From Trachelipus rathkii (taxonomy: Eukaryota; Arthropoda; Malacostraca; Isopoda; Trachelipodidae), in contig JABUQX010002590.1 of NCBI GenBank assembly GCA_015478945.1, forward strand, positions 76,001-140,000: a stretch of DNA of 64,000 bases, read 5' to 3'. Under the pieces are notes generated by a model. It did no database searches and had not been told where the DNA came from. It saw only the letters and a list, made by a program, of their open reading frames with translations. The first letter of the stretch is position 1. Every line of letters begins with the position of its first letter. This document shows positions 25,000 to 36,609 of this stretch, piece after piece. Both the position numbers and the translations under genes were made by a program.

Positions 25000-27900
25000 G
25001 AAGTTTTAACCTTTATTAATTAATATATTTATTATTATTCCATCATTATTATTATTTATATTAAATTATTACTCATGATTTTGATAGAAAGAGTTGTGCG
25101 TTAGTTAGATTTATATTAATTATCTTAATACCAGGCACTATCAAGACGACCTGTCTTCCTTGAATCTGTAATTAATCGAAAATTTGATGCTCTTTAAATT
25201 GAAACTAACAGTATTAACACTTTAAGCAGAAGTAGCGATTATAATGATAGAATCACATTTATCATTAGTAGAAGGTTCGAAAAAAAATAATATTAGCTAT
25301 ATAGGTAACTATCGCCATTTGCGTACGAATTAAACACTATCGAGCTAAAGTATATAGAGTAATAAATAAATAATATATATATAATATAAGTATATGTGAT
25401 AATATCAGAGGAGAATATTTACTCACACGATCGAGACTCCTATATATAAGGATAATATATCCTGCAACGAATATAACTTATATTCCCAAACAGAGTGACC
25501 TAACTATATATTTATTATTACATTAATATTTATACTAATTCATAAGTAGGTCGTTAATCATCATAACAGATTACATTTACTGAATGAAAAATTGAGCTTT
25601 TGATAAATAAGCTGTCATTTTTATTACATTAAATAATTATATAGAGTAACAAACTTATTATCTTAGAATACTAAAATTATACTACCATCATAACGATACA
25701 TAGATAACTAACTTCTAAACAACTCTGATTTTAACTACACTGACTTATATAATAATATATTAATATATACTATATACTAAATATTTAAAAATTATTAAAT
25801 CTATTAAATATATATTAATAATAATATATTATATAATAATATTAATATATATATATATTATATTATAAATTATAGTAATTTGCTATACTAATCAATAGAA
25901 TTGATTTTATGATAACACCAAGATAGACCGAGGTACATAACTGATACTATATATATATATTAAGATTTCACAATAACATAATATATGCAATAATAATTAT
26001 TACAATTATTTATGTAAATATTTAATTCAATTTTGTAAAATAAATTAATGATATAAAGATTTATAAATTTAATATATTATTATATATATATGATATAATT
26101 AATATTAATATAATATGGAGTTAACTATATATATATATATCTAGGGTCACTAAAACTTAATCGTTCTTTGACTACTCACTTATCTGACGAGACACTCCGA
26201 TATACACTCACCTTAGTAGAGGAAGTAAAACGAGACACACAAATATATATTTTCATCCTTATTTGAAACTATATATGTATTATTAATAATCATACAGATT
26301 ATTATAATTTTTCTGAGAAGCAAAGTCTCCACGATTAAGTCAGATTAAGAAAATAATCCGCGAGCCACCAAAAAACGAGCGAATTGAGTCCATTGGATGT
26401 CTATATTATTATATATATATATTAGATGGAATTTATATATGTATTTGATACAATTAATAATAATATAATAATAATTAAATAACATATCACAGTATATACT
26501 AATATAAATTTACCTTTTGTGAGGTTGATATAATAACTATTATAGGAGACTATTAAACACTATAGGATAGAGTAGTGAATACTGATAAAGGTAGGTAATA
26601 AGTAGATAGTCAGAACTAGAAACTATCCATATATTCAAGAAGAGAAAGATCCCAATTCTTACTAATAAAATAATATGATCGTAGTAGCCACTGTGAAGTA
26701 ATAATATTAATTCATCTGGTGTTTATTGTATTTTCGATAGATTTTGTAATCCTATCTGGGAAGTGAATTATTACGACTGTTGGCCCTATCGGAGTGTCTG
26801 TGTATAGTTATTAACAAAATAACGTAATACCGTATAATAATAGTGACATTATATTTGCCCTTTTATTTTATAGTTGTAGAATAATTATATTTTCACGAAA
26901 AATGGGAGCATAATCAGTGTGTTGTCTAACCAAACTATTTGGCATTTTAAATAAATCGCTATACACCAAGCACAGACTAACAAAAGTAGCCAGTGAGACC
27001 GTCACATGATTTAATTATCAGCTTATTGCGGAGTGAAATTAATAATTATCCCTCAATGTAAGTATTTCTCCCTCTCTTTGAGAAAAAAACAATTATGCAA
27101 CTAATATCAACTCCACACTCGTCGTTAAAAACTTACATATTCTATTACAATATCCAGTCATAAACACTTGTCGTCTGAGACACAGCCTACTGAATGACCA
27201 CTCAGCTAAAATGTATACTATGGAATATTGGATAAATACTGAAGTTCATGCGAAAAAAGATTATTTCTTCATACACTTAACACACGAGCGGGCCGTCACA
27301 AATGGAGACCAGGAGTGAGCTTGAGAATGAGCAAATTACACATTTCACCTACCAAATAGCCAAGCGTTAAAGAGGGCAAGAAATATTTTCCGTCTCAAGG
27401 AGTTATTGAAATACATTATAGAACCAAGTGGTTCTACATATAAACACTATAATAACAACCAATAAGACACACGCATAAACCAATTAATTCAAAGTGTTGA
27501 TACCCAAGCGCACTTCGACTTACATGAGCGTATATGATAGCAAGCATAATCTCCAAAATAACACGCGTTTACTCCGACCGAATAGCTTACTAAGTTAACC
27601 CACACATCTTATAGCTTCAACTTATTTCTTAAAAGCAGCTTTATTAAAAAACGCGCGCGGTGTGACTAGAGCAGAGTGTTATATTCAAAAGTCTATATAA
27701 AATATATATAGTGTATATAAATCTAAATCAAATTACAACCCAATGCGACTTGCATCTTGGGCTCACAGACACATAAAGGTAATTAGACCTATCCTCATTG
27801 GTTTGTGCCCAGGTCTATTGTGACGCGTAGCGTTGTACTCTTGTATGTCATTAACATTAAAATTAAAGGAGTTACAACACACGTCTTTTATCGGCATTCT

Positions 27901-30690
27901 ATTTCAATTTAGGCCTACAAAAATAATCAGTTACGCCGCGAGCCTTCATACCGCAGATTAGATATAATTCTGCACCACATTTACAGAAAAAGGTCAGTGA
28001 AATTATATTTTGATCGATCGTCGAGAAATTAGCCACAAATCGCGAACCTCTCACAGTGGGGATTTAAATCATTAATAATAAGCTAATCACAATACCTAAA
28101 TTACTATGACGCCTTCTGAGTGCTGCTTTTATATTTGTCAAAACTAACACTTTGTCTCACTCTCACGAGATGCGCATGAGAGGTACAAACACTAACGGAA
28201 TCTCGCGATATTATACGGATCGGTATCGAACGGGTTTCTTGCTGGAACTCGCCTCTATTGTCTTGATGCTTGCGAATTAGATACACTGAGAGACAATCAC
28301 ATTCTAATAAGCAATCAGCTGGTAGAGAAGAACTTGTAATTATTTAATAGAAAGAGGGTTAAGAATTTTTATATTTGTGATAAATTCAAATGTGAGAAAT
28401 CAGTATTAAATAAAAAAAATAAGAATCACTTATATAAATATGCGTTTAATATTGTTCTCTAATAAATATAATAACATCTATGAAATGATTATAATAACTA
28501 AATATATACATGGTAATGAATGCTTCCTCATAAGAACAGTAATTGGCAATAAGATTTATTTACATCCTCTTTTTATATTTGTGAGATTTAATACATTTTA
28601 TCCTTTATTATCTACTAGACTTATAAGATATTAATAGAAAGACTATATTCCAAATGAAACGTAAGAAGATAAAAATTTCCATTCTTTTAAAGTGGAAAAC
28701 GAAAAATCATATAACCTGCCTACGGTAGCTATCATGTTAGATGAGGGAGGATTGACTAAGTAGTGTGGCTATTGCCTTATCTGAATATTATGGTATCTAG
28801 ATTTTGTCTTAATGTATACGGGTATTATAACATATTTATATATGTATTATTTAATTAAAAATATTATATCATATATATATATTTTAGTATATAAAATATT
28901 CTATATATAATAATAGTTATGATTAAGTTTAAAATTATAATAAATATAATTATTATTAAAACATAAATTAATATATTATCAAGTATAATAATTTAATAAT
29001 TTACTTGATTATTATCTGCATAATGATTGATTTTTATAGAATAAGTTATTAATATTAAATTTTGAGTAAAATAATTTATAAGTTTATTGATTTTAATAAT
29101 AGTTAAATAAATAATAACGTTCGTATTTATGATATATAAACACACTTTATAGAACACGTCATTGGTAACCGTGAACTTATAGTCAAGAAGATCTTTTATA
29201 TCATATTACTTCGAGTACTTTCATTATCTCTATTTCGAAGAATAATGATATATTCCTATTTGATACAACGGTTTGGCCAAATAAATACGGCAGTGAGGTT
29301 GGGATCATATCGGAAACGAGTACTCAATTGACTCATGTGATTTGCGCGTGTTTGTGTGTCCGCATTAAGGGAGTGCCTTTTGGTGTGGTATACTATTACT
29401 TATATATGATGGCCAGTTGAGATTGTTAAGTGTGTGGTCGTGTAGTCTGATGTTAAATATGAAATAAACATACATATATATTAAGGCTAATGATAATGAT
29501 ATACATTAATATACACTGCATATGTATTAATAATATTTTACTAATAATAAATTCAAATTCAATTAAAGGATATATAAAATATATATCGAATATAGTCATG
29601 AAAGAGTATAAAGTATAAAAATAATATAAAATAAAGAATATAATAACTATAGGCCTGAAGATAGAATACCTACACTCATAGTATATAATTAGGTATTAAT
29701 ATCAATAGACAATAATGATAGATTAAGAACAATAGTAAATTGTCAGAATAAATATACATGAAATCATATATAATAATAACCATTAGAGTTACATAGAAAG
29801 AGATTAATGATAATTAAGAGAATATAAATATATAATATAAACATATCATATAATATTTTTATGATAATCTTATAAACTATATACCTAGGACTCCGGAGTC
29901 GCCGAGAAGAGCCACACACATCGAGAGCCCAAAACAATAATCGGACATATACAGTAAGTAGATTGCAAGTTTAAAGGCGAGGATACAGCTTGGAACACTC
30001 ACAGCGAAGATTAAGCAGTAAAACATATTTAGTCTTAGAATGGCTAGGTATCGAAAACCTAGCACCAGTAAAATACTAAGATTATGATGTTAACATATCG
30101 CTAAATAAAAAGCAGAATAAAAAATACGAAAAACAGACACTATACACTAGGCACTCCTCTTGTTCGTTTAGTCCTAATTCTAATGTTTTATCAGGATCTC
30201 AGCCGCTCAACCAGTCTACGTAGAAAGCTACTGAATTGTACAAGACTTTTCAGAATAGTTAATTGCCCATGTCATATTAAACACTACACTCTTCTCGGTT
30301 GAAGATGCATTGTATCAACCATTATCTAAGAGTTAAGATACTCTGAGCCCAGCTAACAGCAGTAAAATCCACACAATTCGTACACCGTGAAATCGGATTT
30401 TATGAACAATGTCACACCGGGATTGATTTTTTGACAACTCCCATCTATATGTGGAATTTCTAGCTGTCTTTAGGAGTGATAATCTCACCATGCTATGCTA
30501 TCAGTCTTGATGATATAAGTATGGATGTTTTGTAAATTTTTGTTTAAAATGTTAACACTATATAAAGTTGAACACAGATGCTTTGAGGTCCATGAGTGCA
30601 CATTTATACTTCAACACTTTTGATCCATCATATGAGGACAATATACTTTCTCTCTGAATTAGTTTCGCTCTATATATTGCAGCGAGCACT
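25000..30690. other. AT-rich sequence without recognisable genes
   Basis: TA-rich patches at about 25750-25870, 26060-26150, 28830-29110 and 29480-29880 alternate with sequence of slightly higher GC (27240-28300, 29130-29460, 29880-30520). I found no protein or RNA family. Short frames at 28104-28286 and 29877-30065 have no supporting motif. Confidence 0.5.
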
Positions 30691-31135
30691 CTATGCTATT
30701 ATATGAGCTTAATAGAACCATCTATCGAGCGCGTGATGAGCTTACTATAGCAGGGTTAGAGCGTTCGCGCAATGATACTGATACCATTTTTTAATATAAA
30801 TATGAATCCACATTAACTCGAGGATATATGAAGCGAGACGAGACATATGCACTCTTCGACTTCCACGTGGACGTATCTGCGCACCTTGAGGAAGTGTGTA
30901 GACCATGCACACTGTCGACTATACCGACGCGAGATATCACTATTGTATATGCGCCGGGCGGGCTCACACTGCACGTGTCTGACACGCACACTATACGATA
31001 CGCGAGCAGCGCGTGGCAAGCCTGAGCGTGACGTTAATCGTACATAACACTTTCTAATTGCGCGAGAGATCCGAGGTGGTTACTCTTCGATGCCTGTTCG
31101 CGGCGAGCTCTAAAGGCACTATTTCAAGATGGGAC
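30690..31135. other. CpG-dense island in the AT desert
   Basis: The stretch is unusually rich in CG dinucleotides (for example gaagcgagacgag, cgacgcgag, gcgccgggcgggc, gcgagcagcgcgtgg, ttcgcggcgagc). Four overlapping open frames of 65-68 codons occur on both strands between 30791 and 31047. That is expected when stop codons are rare by composition, and none has a motif I know. It could be a promoter-like island, an exon of an unrecognised gene, or a fragment of a GC-rich repeat. Confidence 0.45.
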
Positions 31136-31319
31136 GAGTAACCCTCACTGGGACCACATAAATTAAACTAGAAATGGGTAGATGAAATTCATATATACAA
31201 ATTTAATTAATGCAAAGAATAAATGATATTGTCATCATATATATAGGATGGTCATCAAAAGAATGATTTCATTCAAAGAATTGAGGTACAAACAAATAAT
31301 AAGAGTATATTTATAGTAA

Positions 31320-31790
31320 TTGATGAGTGAATATAGTGTATAAGTGTTAATATCATTTCATATGATTGACTGTAAGTATGAGTTGAGAGAGTTGTTAAGT
31401 GTATATGTGGAGCTAGGTGTTAAGTGTTATATGGGTAGTTAGTAAGCGCTTATAAGTGTCCCATAATGTGTTGATATGTTTGTAAACTTGAAAGTGTTCT
31501 AATGAGAGTGTAGTGCTTATAAAGTGTCATAAGTGTGTACTAAGTGCCATAGTTGAATGTGTGTAATAAGTGACATATCGATTTGGTTTGATATATAGTC
31601 ATAGTGTAAGTGTCTACTAGGTGTGTATCGTGTAATGTGTAAGTGTGATAGAAGGGAGTAGAAGTGTCTATGGGGTGTAATTGTATATGCGTATAAAGAA
31701 TATGCCTAGCGGTTGTAAGTTGTGGTGTGTGTCAAGTGTCTGTGTGTGTAAAGTAATATAATAAATATAAGTATGTAATAGCTATAAGTT
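31320..31790 (+). repeat. Minisatellite 1, GTGT(A)TAAGTGTCATA type
   Basis: Degenerate short-unit repeat (about 18-25 bases) built from taagtgt, cataagtgtgta and gtgtaataagtg. Strongly G+T-rich on the plus strand. Confidence 0.8.
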
Positions 31791-31954
31791 GTTAGAAAAA
31801 GAGACCTACCATGTTAGGTAAAGCATCCCTAGCAACTGGTAAATTTATTACATCTCAAAATACCTCTATATACATAGCATGAAGGAAAATGCAACACCCC
31901 ACATATTAGGGTCTATTTCTATGGCTCAGAGGAGATCAGCAAAAGCATTGAAAA

Positions 31955-32115
31955 AAGTGGCACTTCAGTTGCACTAATGTGGTCACCCAGTTGAGCACTA
32001 TGTGGCACTCAAATTGGCACGAATCATTGGCACTCGATCCACTTGGCACTCTTGGTCACAACCACTTGGTACCAATGGCTACTCACTTGGCACTCTACCT
32101 AGGCACACATCTTAA
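31955..32115 (+). repeat. Minisatellite 2, CACTTGGCACTC type
   Basis: Repeated ttggcactc / cacttggcac words of about 10-20 bases spacing, C+A-rich on the plus strand and so of the opposite skew to its neighbours. Confidence 0.75.
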
Positions 32116-32369
32116 TACTACTAGAAACACTAAAATAGAACATCAAATCTAGATACTCTCTTACGTTGAAAATCTGGGCAACTCAATCAAATAATGAACT
32201 AAGGAGATCTCATCTAAATAATGCCAGAGATATCATTGCAAAAGACGAGCATCGATCAAAGTTGAGAACCATCAAAGAGACTCAAACAAGAAAATAAAGG
32301 TATCCTTAATATTATTACAAAATAATTATGAAATAAGGAGAGCTAGTTATGTAGTTCATTAGTTCTATA

Positions 32370-32800
32370 TTGTATGTGAGTGTTTGTGTGTGTATGTGTG
32401 TGTTCGTACAGTGTCTATGTGAGCTGTATAGTGTCTAATGGGTAAATATGTAATTGAGTTATGGGGATGTGATACAGTGTGTAAACAAGTGTCATAGTGA
32501 AAAATGGTGTATAAGTGAATCATAGTGTATGTTTGTGTAAAAAGTGACATAACGTCAGTGCTGATATAGAGTGTCATATTAGGATGTAGTAAAGTGCTCT
32601 AAAAATGGGGTAAAATTGTTAAGTGTCTAATGGGATAAATGTAAGATGTCTAATGATGGTTATGTGTAAGTGTTGTATACAAGTTGTCATAGTGAATGTG
32701 TGCGTACATAAAAGTGACATAAGTTGTGTATATAGTGAATCATAAAGCTTAAGTTGTCCTATGGATTGTGTGTGTGGTGTGTAGGTGTGGTTATGGTTGT
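32370..32800 (+). repeat. Minisatellite 1, second block
   Basis: The same gtgtcatagtg / aagtgacataa / taagtgtctaatg words as 31320-31790, separated from it by minisatellite 2 and about 250 bases of ordinary sequence. The 70-codon minus-strand frame here is repeat-derived (Thr/His/Tyr-rich). Confidence 0.8.
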
Positions 32801-32819
32801 AGTGTGTGTTTTCAATTCA

Positions 32820-33160
32820 AACATTTTTGAGGTATAAGTAAACTGTGTTGTGAAAGTAAATCTGCGTTGTGGGTTATATGTTAAATCTGTGTGTGAAGTG
32901 GTTAAATAAAAATTCTGTGTGTGTGAGTTACGTATGAAAGTAAAAGAGTCTGTGTGTTGTAAATGTCAAATATCACTGTGTAGTGTGGGTAATTAAATAC
33001 TGTGTGTTGGAGTGTTTAAAGTTAAATATCTGTGGTTAGTAAGTAATATCTTGTGAGTGTGTAAAGTAAATTCAATGTGTGTGTGAAATGTGTGTGCTTG
33101 TGGTGTGTGTTGTGTGTTTGTGTAGTGTGTGTTTGAGATGTGTAGTGTTATGTGTGTTAA
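32820..33160 (+). repeat. Minisatellite 3, CTGTGTGTTGTAAAGTAAA type
   Basis: About 30-base units: tctgtgtgt-g-agt-gt-aaagttaaa, repeated roughly ten times with drift and ending in a TGTG-rich stretch. Confidence 0.8.
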
Positions 33161-33169
33161 TATGAGTTG

Positions 33170-33770
33170 CCGATTGGGATTTAAAATATATGTGTGTTCT
33201 CAAATAGTAATTTGGCTTTCTCAAAAATTTACACACACAACTCTTAGGTGTTTCCTTAAAAAATATAGGGTGTTCTTAATACTTCAAAAATTTCAGGGTT
33301 CTATCACTTATATTAATTAGGTGTTTCCCCAAAATATTAGGTGTGCGCTGATCACGTACGAACAGATGCTGTTTTCGCAAATCCCGTCCTGGCCACACCC
33401 TTCTTCGAATGGTTCGGTCAAAAAAGTTAGGGATTTCTCAAAAAAATTTTGGGTTCTCATAACTTAAAAATTGTTCCTTCCAAAACACAATAATTTGGGC
33501 GGTTCCTCTTATAAACTAAATTTGTGCGTTTCTCAAAATCTTAGGTGTGGACCTATTAGCGTCACGTCTTCTTACTGTTACGCGATTGCTCTTCGCATTC
33601 CCGTTCTGGCACCAACCCTTTCCCGCATTCTAGGTGTCTTGCAAACTAAATACCTTTTCACTGGTTCTTCTCTATTTACATAATCTTACTTACTTTCTTA
33701 CTCGCTTGAATTTCTTCTCTTCAAAAAATTTGGCGTTTCTCCTAACTATAACTTTATTTGAGGTATTTAC
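33170..33770 (+). repeat. Minisatellite 4, TTAGGTGTTTCTCAAAAAATTTAGG type, with a duplicated insert
   Basis: Units with the words aggtgtttcc, ctcaaaaatttt and tta(g)ggtg run through the region. Two ~65-bp GC-richer inserts resemble each other. 33348-33410 has tgttttcgcaaatcccgtcctggcc; 33550-33620 has tgctcttcgcattcccgttctggc. This suggests a higher-order repeat of about 200 bases. The open frame 33471-33683 has no known motif. Confidence 0.75.
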
Positions 33771-33869
33771 TATTATCATGCACAAATAATAATTATTTAC
33801 CTACTTGGATAAAAGCCTCAACATTAACAGAAATTCCAGATTCTTTGATGCCTCCCAAGCATTCCCTGC

Positions 33870-34120
33870 CAAATAAGATTATTAGTTATTATTCATTAGG
33901 AGAGACTATTAATATTATTATTAATTAGTATATTATTATTAATTTTATTATTAATTAATAGTATTAATTTTTATTTTTCTCAGATTTAATACGGATTTCC
34001 TTTCTTCCTAACAATATAAAGAAATATCTTATTTCTTTTTAAAAACGAGTCAATAAAAAATTATATATTATATATATATTATATAATACTATATTAAATA
34101 TATATAGATAGTATATATAT
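33870..34120. repeat. AT-rich (ATT/TTA and TA) tracts
   Basis: Imperfect ATT repeats near 33880-33970, then TA runs at 34060-34120. Confidence 0.85.
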
Positions 34121-34124
34121 AATG

Positions 34125-34610
34125 ATCAAAAAAAGGATGGGGTATATAAAATATGATCAAACTATTCAAGAGAAACTACAAATTGTTTCATATATAAAGG
34201 TCATATAAAAAAAGGTTGATAGACGGCTAAAAAAGATTGCTGAAGTCTAAAAGAAAAATAACGCTAGTCAGTAATAGAAAGAGAAGAATAGCTGTAAAGA
34301 GGCAACTCAAGGTGGAAAAAATCTAGAGAATTATTGAGCACCTGTTTTGAGGAGTTTTACGTGAGCGACATTTTGTGTTTTCTTTGAGATGGATTACGTC
34401 ATTAACAAAATTAGAATTCAAGGCAGTGCCATTCTCAAATGAATTAAGGAATTAACACGCTATCGCGAGTGTTTAAAATTAAAGCCGTATTACCTTTTGG
34501 TATCTATCCAAGATATACTACTGCCTATGTCATAACTATTAAGAGAAACACATCCCATAGAATGAAAAAATTGGAGGACTGAAATTTTTTTGGTATATTC
34601 ATTTGAATAA
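34125..34610 (+). pseudogene. Probable pogo/Tigger-like transposase remnant
   Basis: Two short segments suggest the N-terminal DNA-binding half of a pogo/Tigger (CENP-B/jerky-type) transposase. Around 34150 the frame reads YDQTIQEKLQIVSYIK, resembling the first helix-turn-helix of such proteins. Around 34545-34605 it reads HRMKKLED-stop-NFFGIFI, resembling the 'LEdALfkWf' helix of the second one. Between them the frames are broken, with a basic KRKITLVSNRKRRIAVKR stretch. No catalytic DDE part was found and no terminal repeats were identified. These are recognitions by eye on short strings, so treat as tentative. Confidence 0.4.
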
Positions 34611-34619
34611 ATTATAATA

Positions 34620-36060
34620 ATAGCAATTAGTATTTTCATAATTATAATATATACCTGTAGGCTGTTTATTTATTAATCAACCCGATTTACGCTATTTTAA
34701 TAAAGAGAGAGGTTTTTTTTGTTATATGTGCTATAGCTAGCTAATTTGGAAGCTTGAGACCCACACATCAGACACTATATTTAGTATTTTATTTTCTTCA
34801 TAAAATGAATGAAAGTATAATCGGAAGAATTTATTTATTGAGCATAATAAAGGAAAAACAATAGCTTCCGATAGGAATTGGTTATGGTGAGAGGTGACTA
34901 TATAATATTTATTTTAATTCGAAGACTAGAGCTTTAGATTGCGGTTGCAGTAAGTAGAGTTAAGATTCATATACTATTATACTTTATTGACACTATTATA
35001 TAATTTTTAAAAAATGTTATGCAAAATTTAAAATGAGTATTAACAGTTTTGCAACATAACTATATAAATACTTGTAAAGAAAATATCCAAATTAATTCAA
35101 AAATAAAAATGTATTTTATTGAAATCATAATATATATAATATTTATACTATATATATATATATATATAGAGTATATATATAATAATATATATAGATTTAC
35201 AATTGTAAAATTAATGTTAATTATCAACAAAAAATCTAAATCTATTAGTCTCTATATATAAAAACCATAGTCAACTACATAGTTTCGCAAGGTAGATTAG
35301 CATCGGATGGGTAAAAACCCAGGTACAATACCGTTCATTTTTTAATTATGAAAATACCGAACGTCCCTCAAGATGTCGGATAATACGTGTGTAAATATAA
35401 CAAAGTTCGCGTCTCACGTACATGTGAAGCCCATAGAAAATAGCCGGCGCTGTCAAACTATTTAAACTATATAGCAAATAGTCGCAAGCGTGTAATCATA
35501 TCTATCTCAATCTAACAAAAAAAGATAAAACAAAAATATCATCACTACAAAAAAAAAAAAATAATAAAAATACAAATAAATCACTATAACTCAAAAACTC
35601 AATCTCTCATACATCACTACTCAGCTACACAGCGACAATCAATGCAAATATCCAATTCTTTGCAACACTCCTGCGTATCTCACTTCTTTTACACTATCGT
35701 CAAATCTTCTAAAAATCAACACAAAAAATACATAATCACTCAGATCAAACTAATACCTCACACTCTTTCATCTACTGCTCTCCATAATTTAATATATAGA
35801 GTTAAATATATATATATATATGATTGAAGTATATACCTCACTAAAATTTATAAGAATTAAAGAGACTAATTTAAGTATAAAAAATAATTGTTATTTTAAA
35901 AATATATTAAATCGTTTAAAATATATAATATAATAGATCCATTTTTATATAACATATTAAATATATATGCTTTTTTTTTTTTTCTAATAATGAAAAAGTT
36001 TAAAAAGGTAATGTTATCGGAATATATGAATACTCGTATATAACGCAGACGAGAGATTGC
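34620..36060. other. AT-rich sequence without recognisable features
   Basis: TA tract at 35145-35195, poly-A-rich stretch at 35510-35580, no gene. Short frames at 35049-35261, 35642-35827 and 35896-36120 are low-complexity. Confidence 0.5.
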
Positions 36061-36069
36061 TTGGAGGTT

Positions 36070-36225
36070 CAAGTACATTTTTTTCAAAGTGACACAGTGA
36101 CGGTCCCTAGAATTGTTCAAGGTACAAGTACAGATCTATGCACAAAGTACTCACTATGACAATTGTTCAAAGTGAGCAAGTTACACCCAGTATCTATGTA
36201 TCAAGTACAAGTACACACCTACTGG
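36070..36225 (+). repeat. CAAGTAC-rich repeat, block 1
   Basis: Repeated ttcaagtac, ggtacaagtacag and atcaagtacaagtacac words, related to 40800-40930. Such GTACTTG/CAAGTAC strings are common near the ends of some DNA transposons, but no terminal inverted repeat could be delimited. Confidence 0.6.
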
Positions 36226-36404
36226 GTGAAACTTAATGCACAACTTGCATATAGATGATCTATATCCAAGTAGACTATATATTCACTACCCCTATATACC
36301 TGAGAGGTCTTAATACACGGAACTACATAGTATAATACCTCGTACTCTTGTGGTATTAATTGAGGAGTGTCGCGGGGGTATAGTTTCACTATATCTAATA
36401 ACAT

Positions 36405-36505
36405 CGATCTCATCATCCATCATCAGCATCCCATCATTCATCCATCCAAAACTCATCTACAGCATCAATCATCATCAATCATCATCATCATCATCTAGCA
36501 TCAGC
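36405..36505 (+). repeat. (ATC)n-type microsatellite
   Basis: Imperfect catcat/atccatc repeat, near-perfect over 36465-36495. Confidence 0.9.
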
Positions 36506-36609
36506 TATGCAGTCATCATACAATCTATCACGAAAACCCACATGTATCCGGATGTCCGTAGATATCCGTATACATGTGCACCGAAAAACAGAAAAATAGG
36601 TAGAATCAT

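Noticed and set aside
31200..33800. CRISPR-like or prokaryotic repeat array
   Set aside because: The units are degenerate, have no regular unique spacers, and the context is eukaryotic. They are minisatellites.
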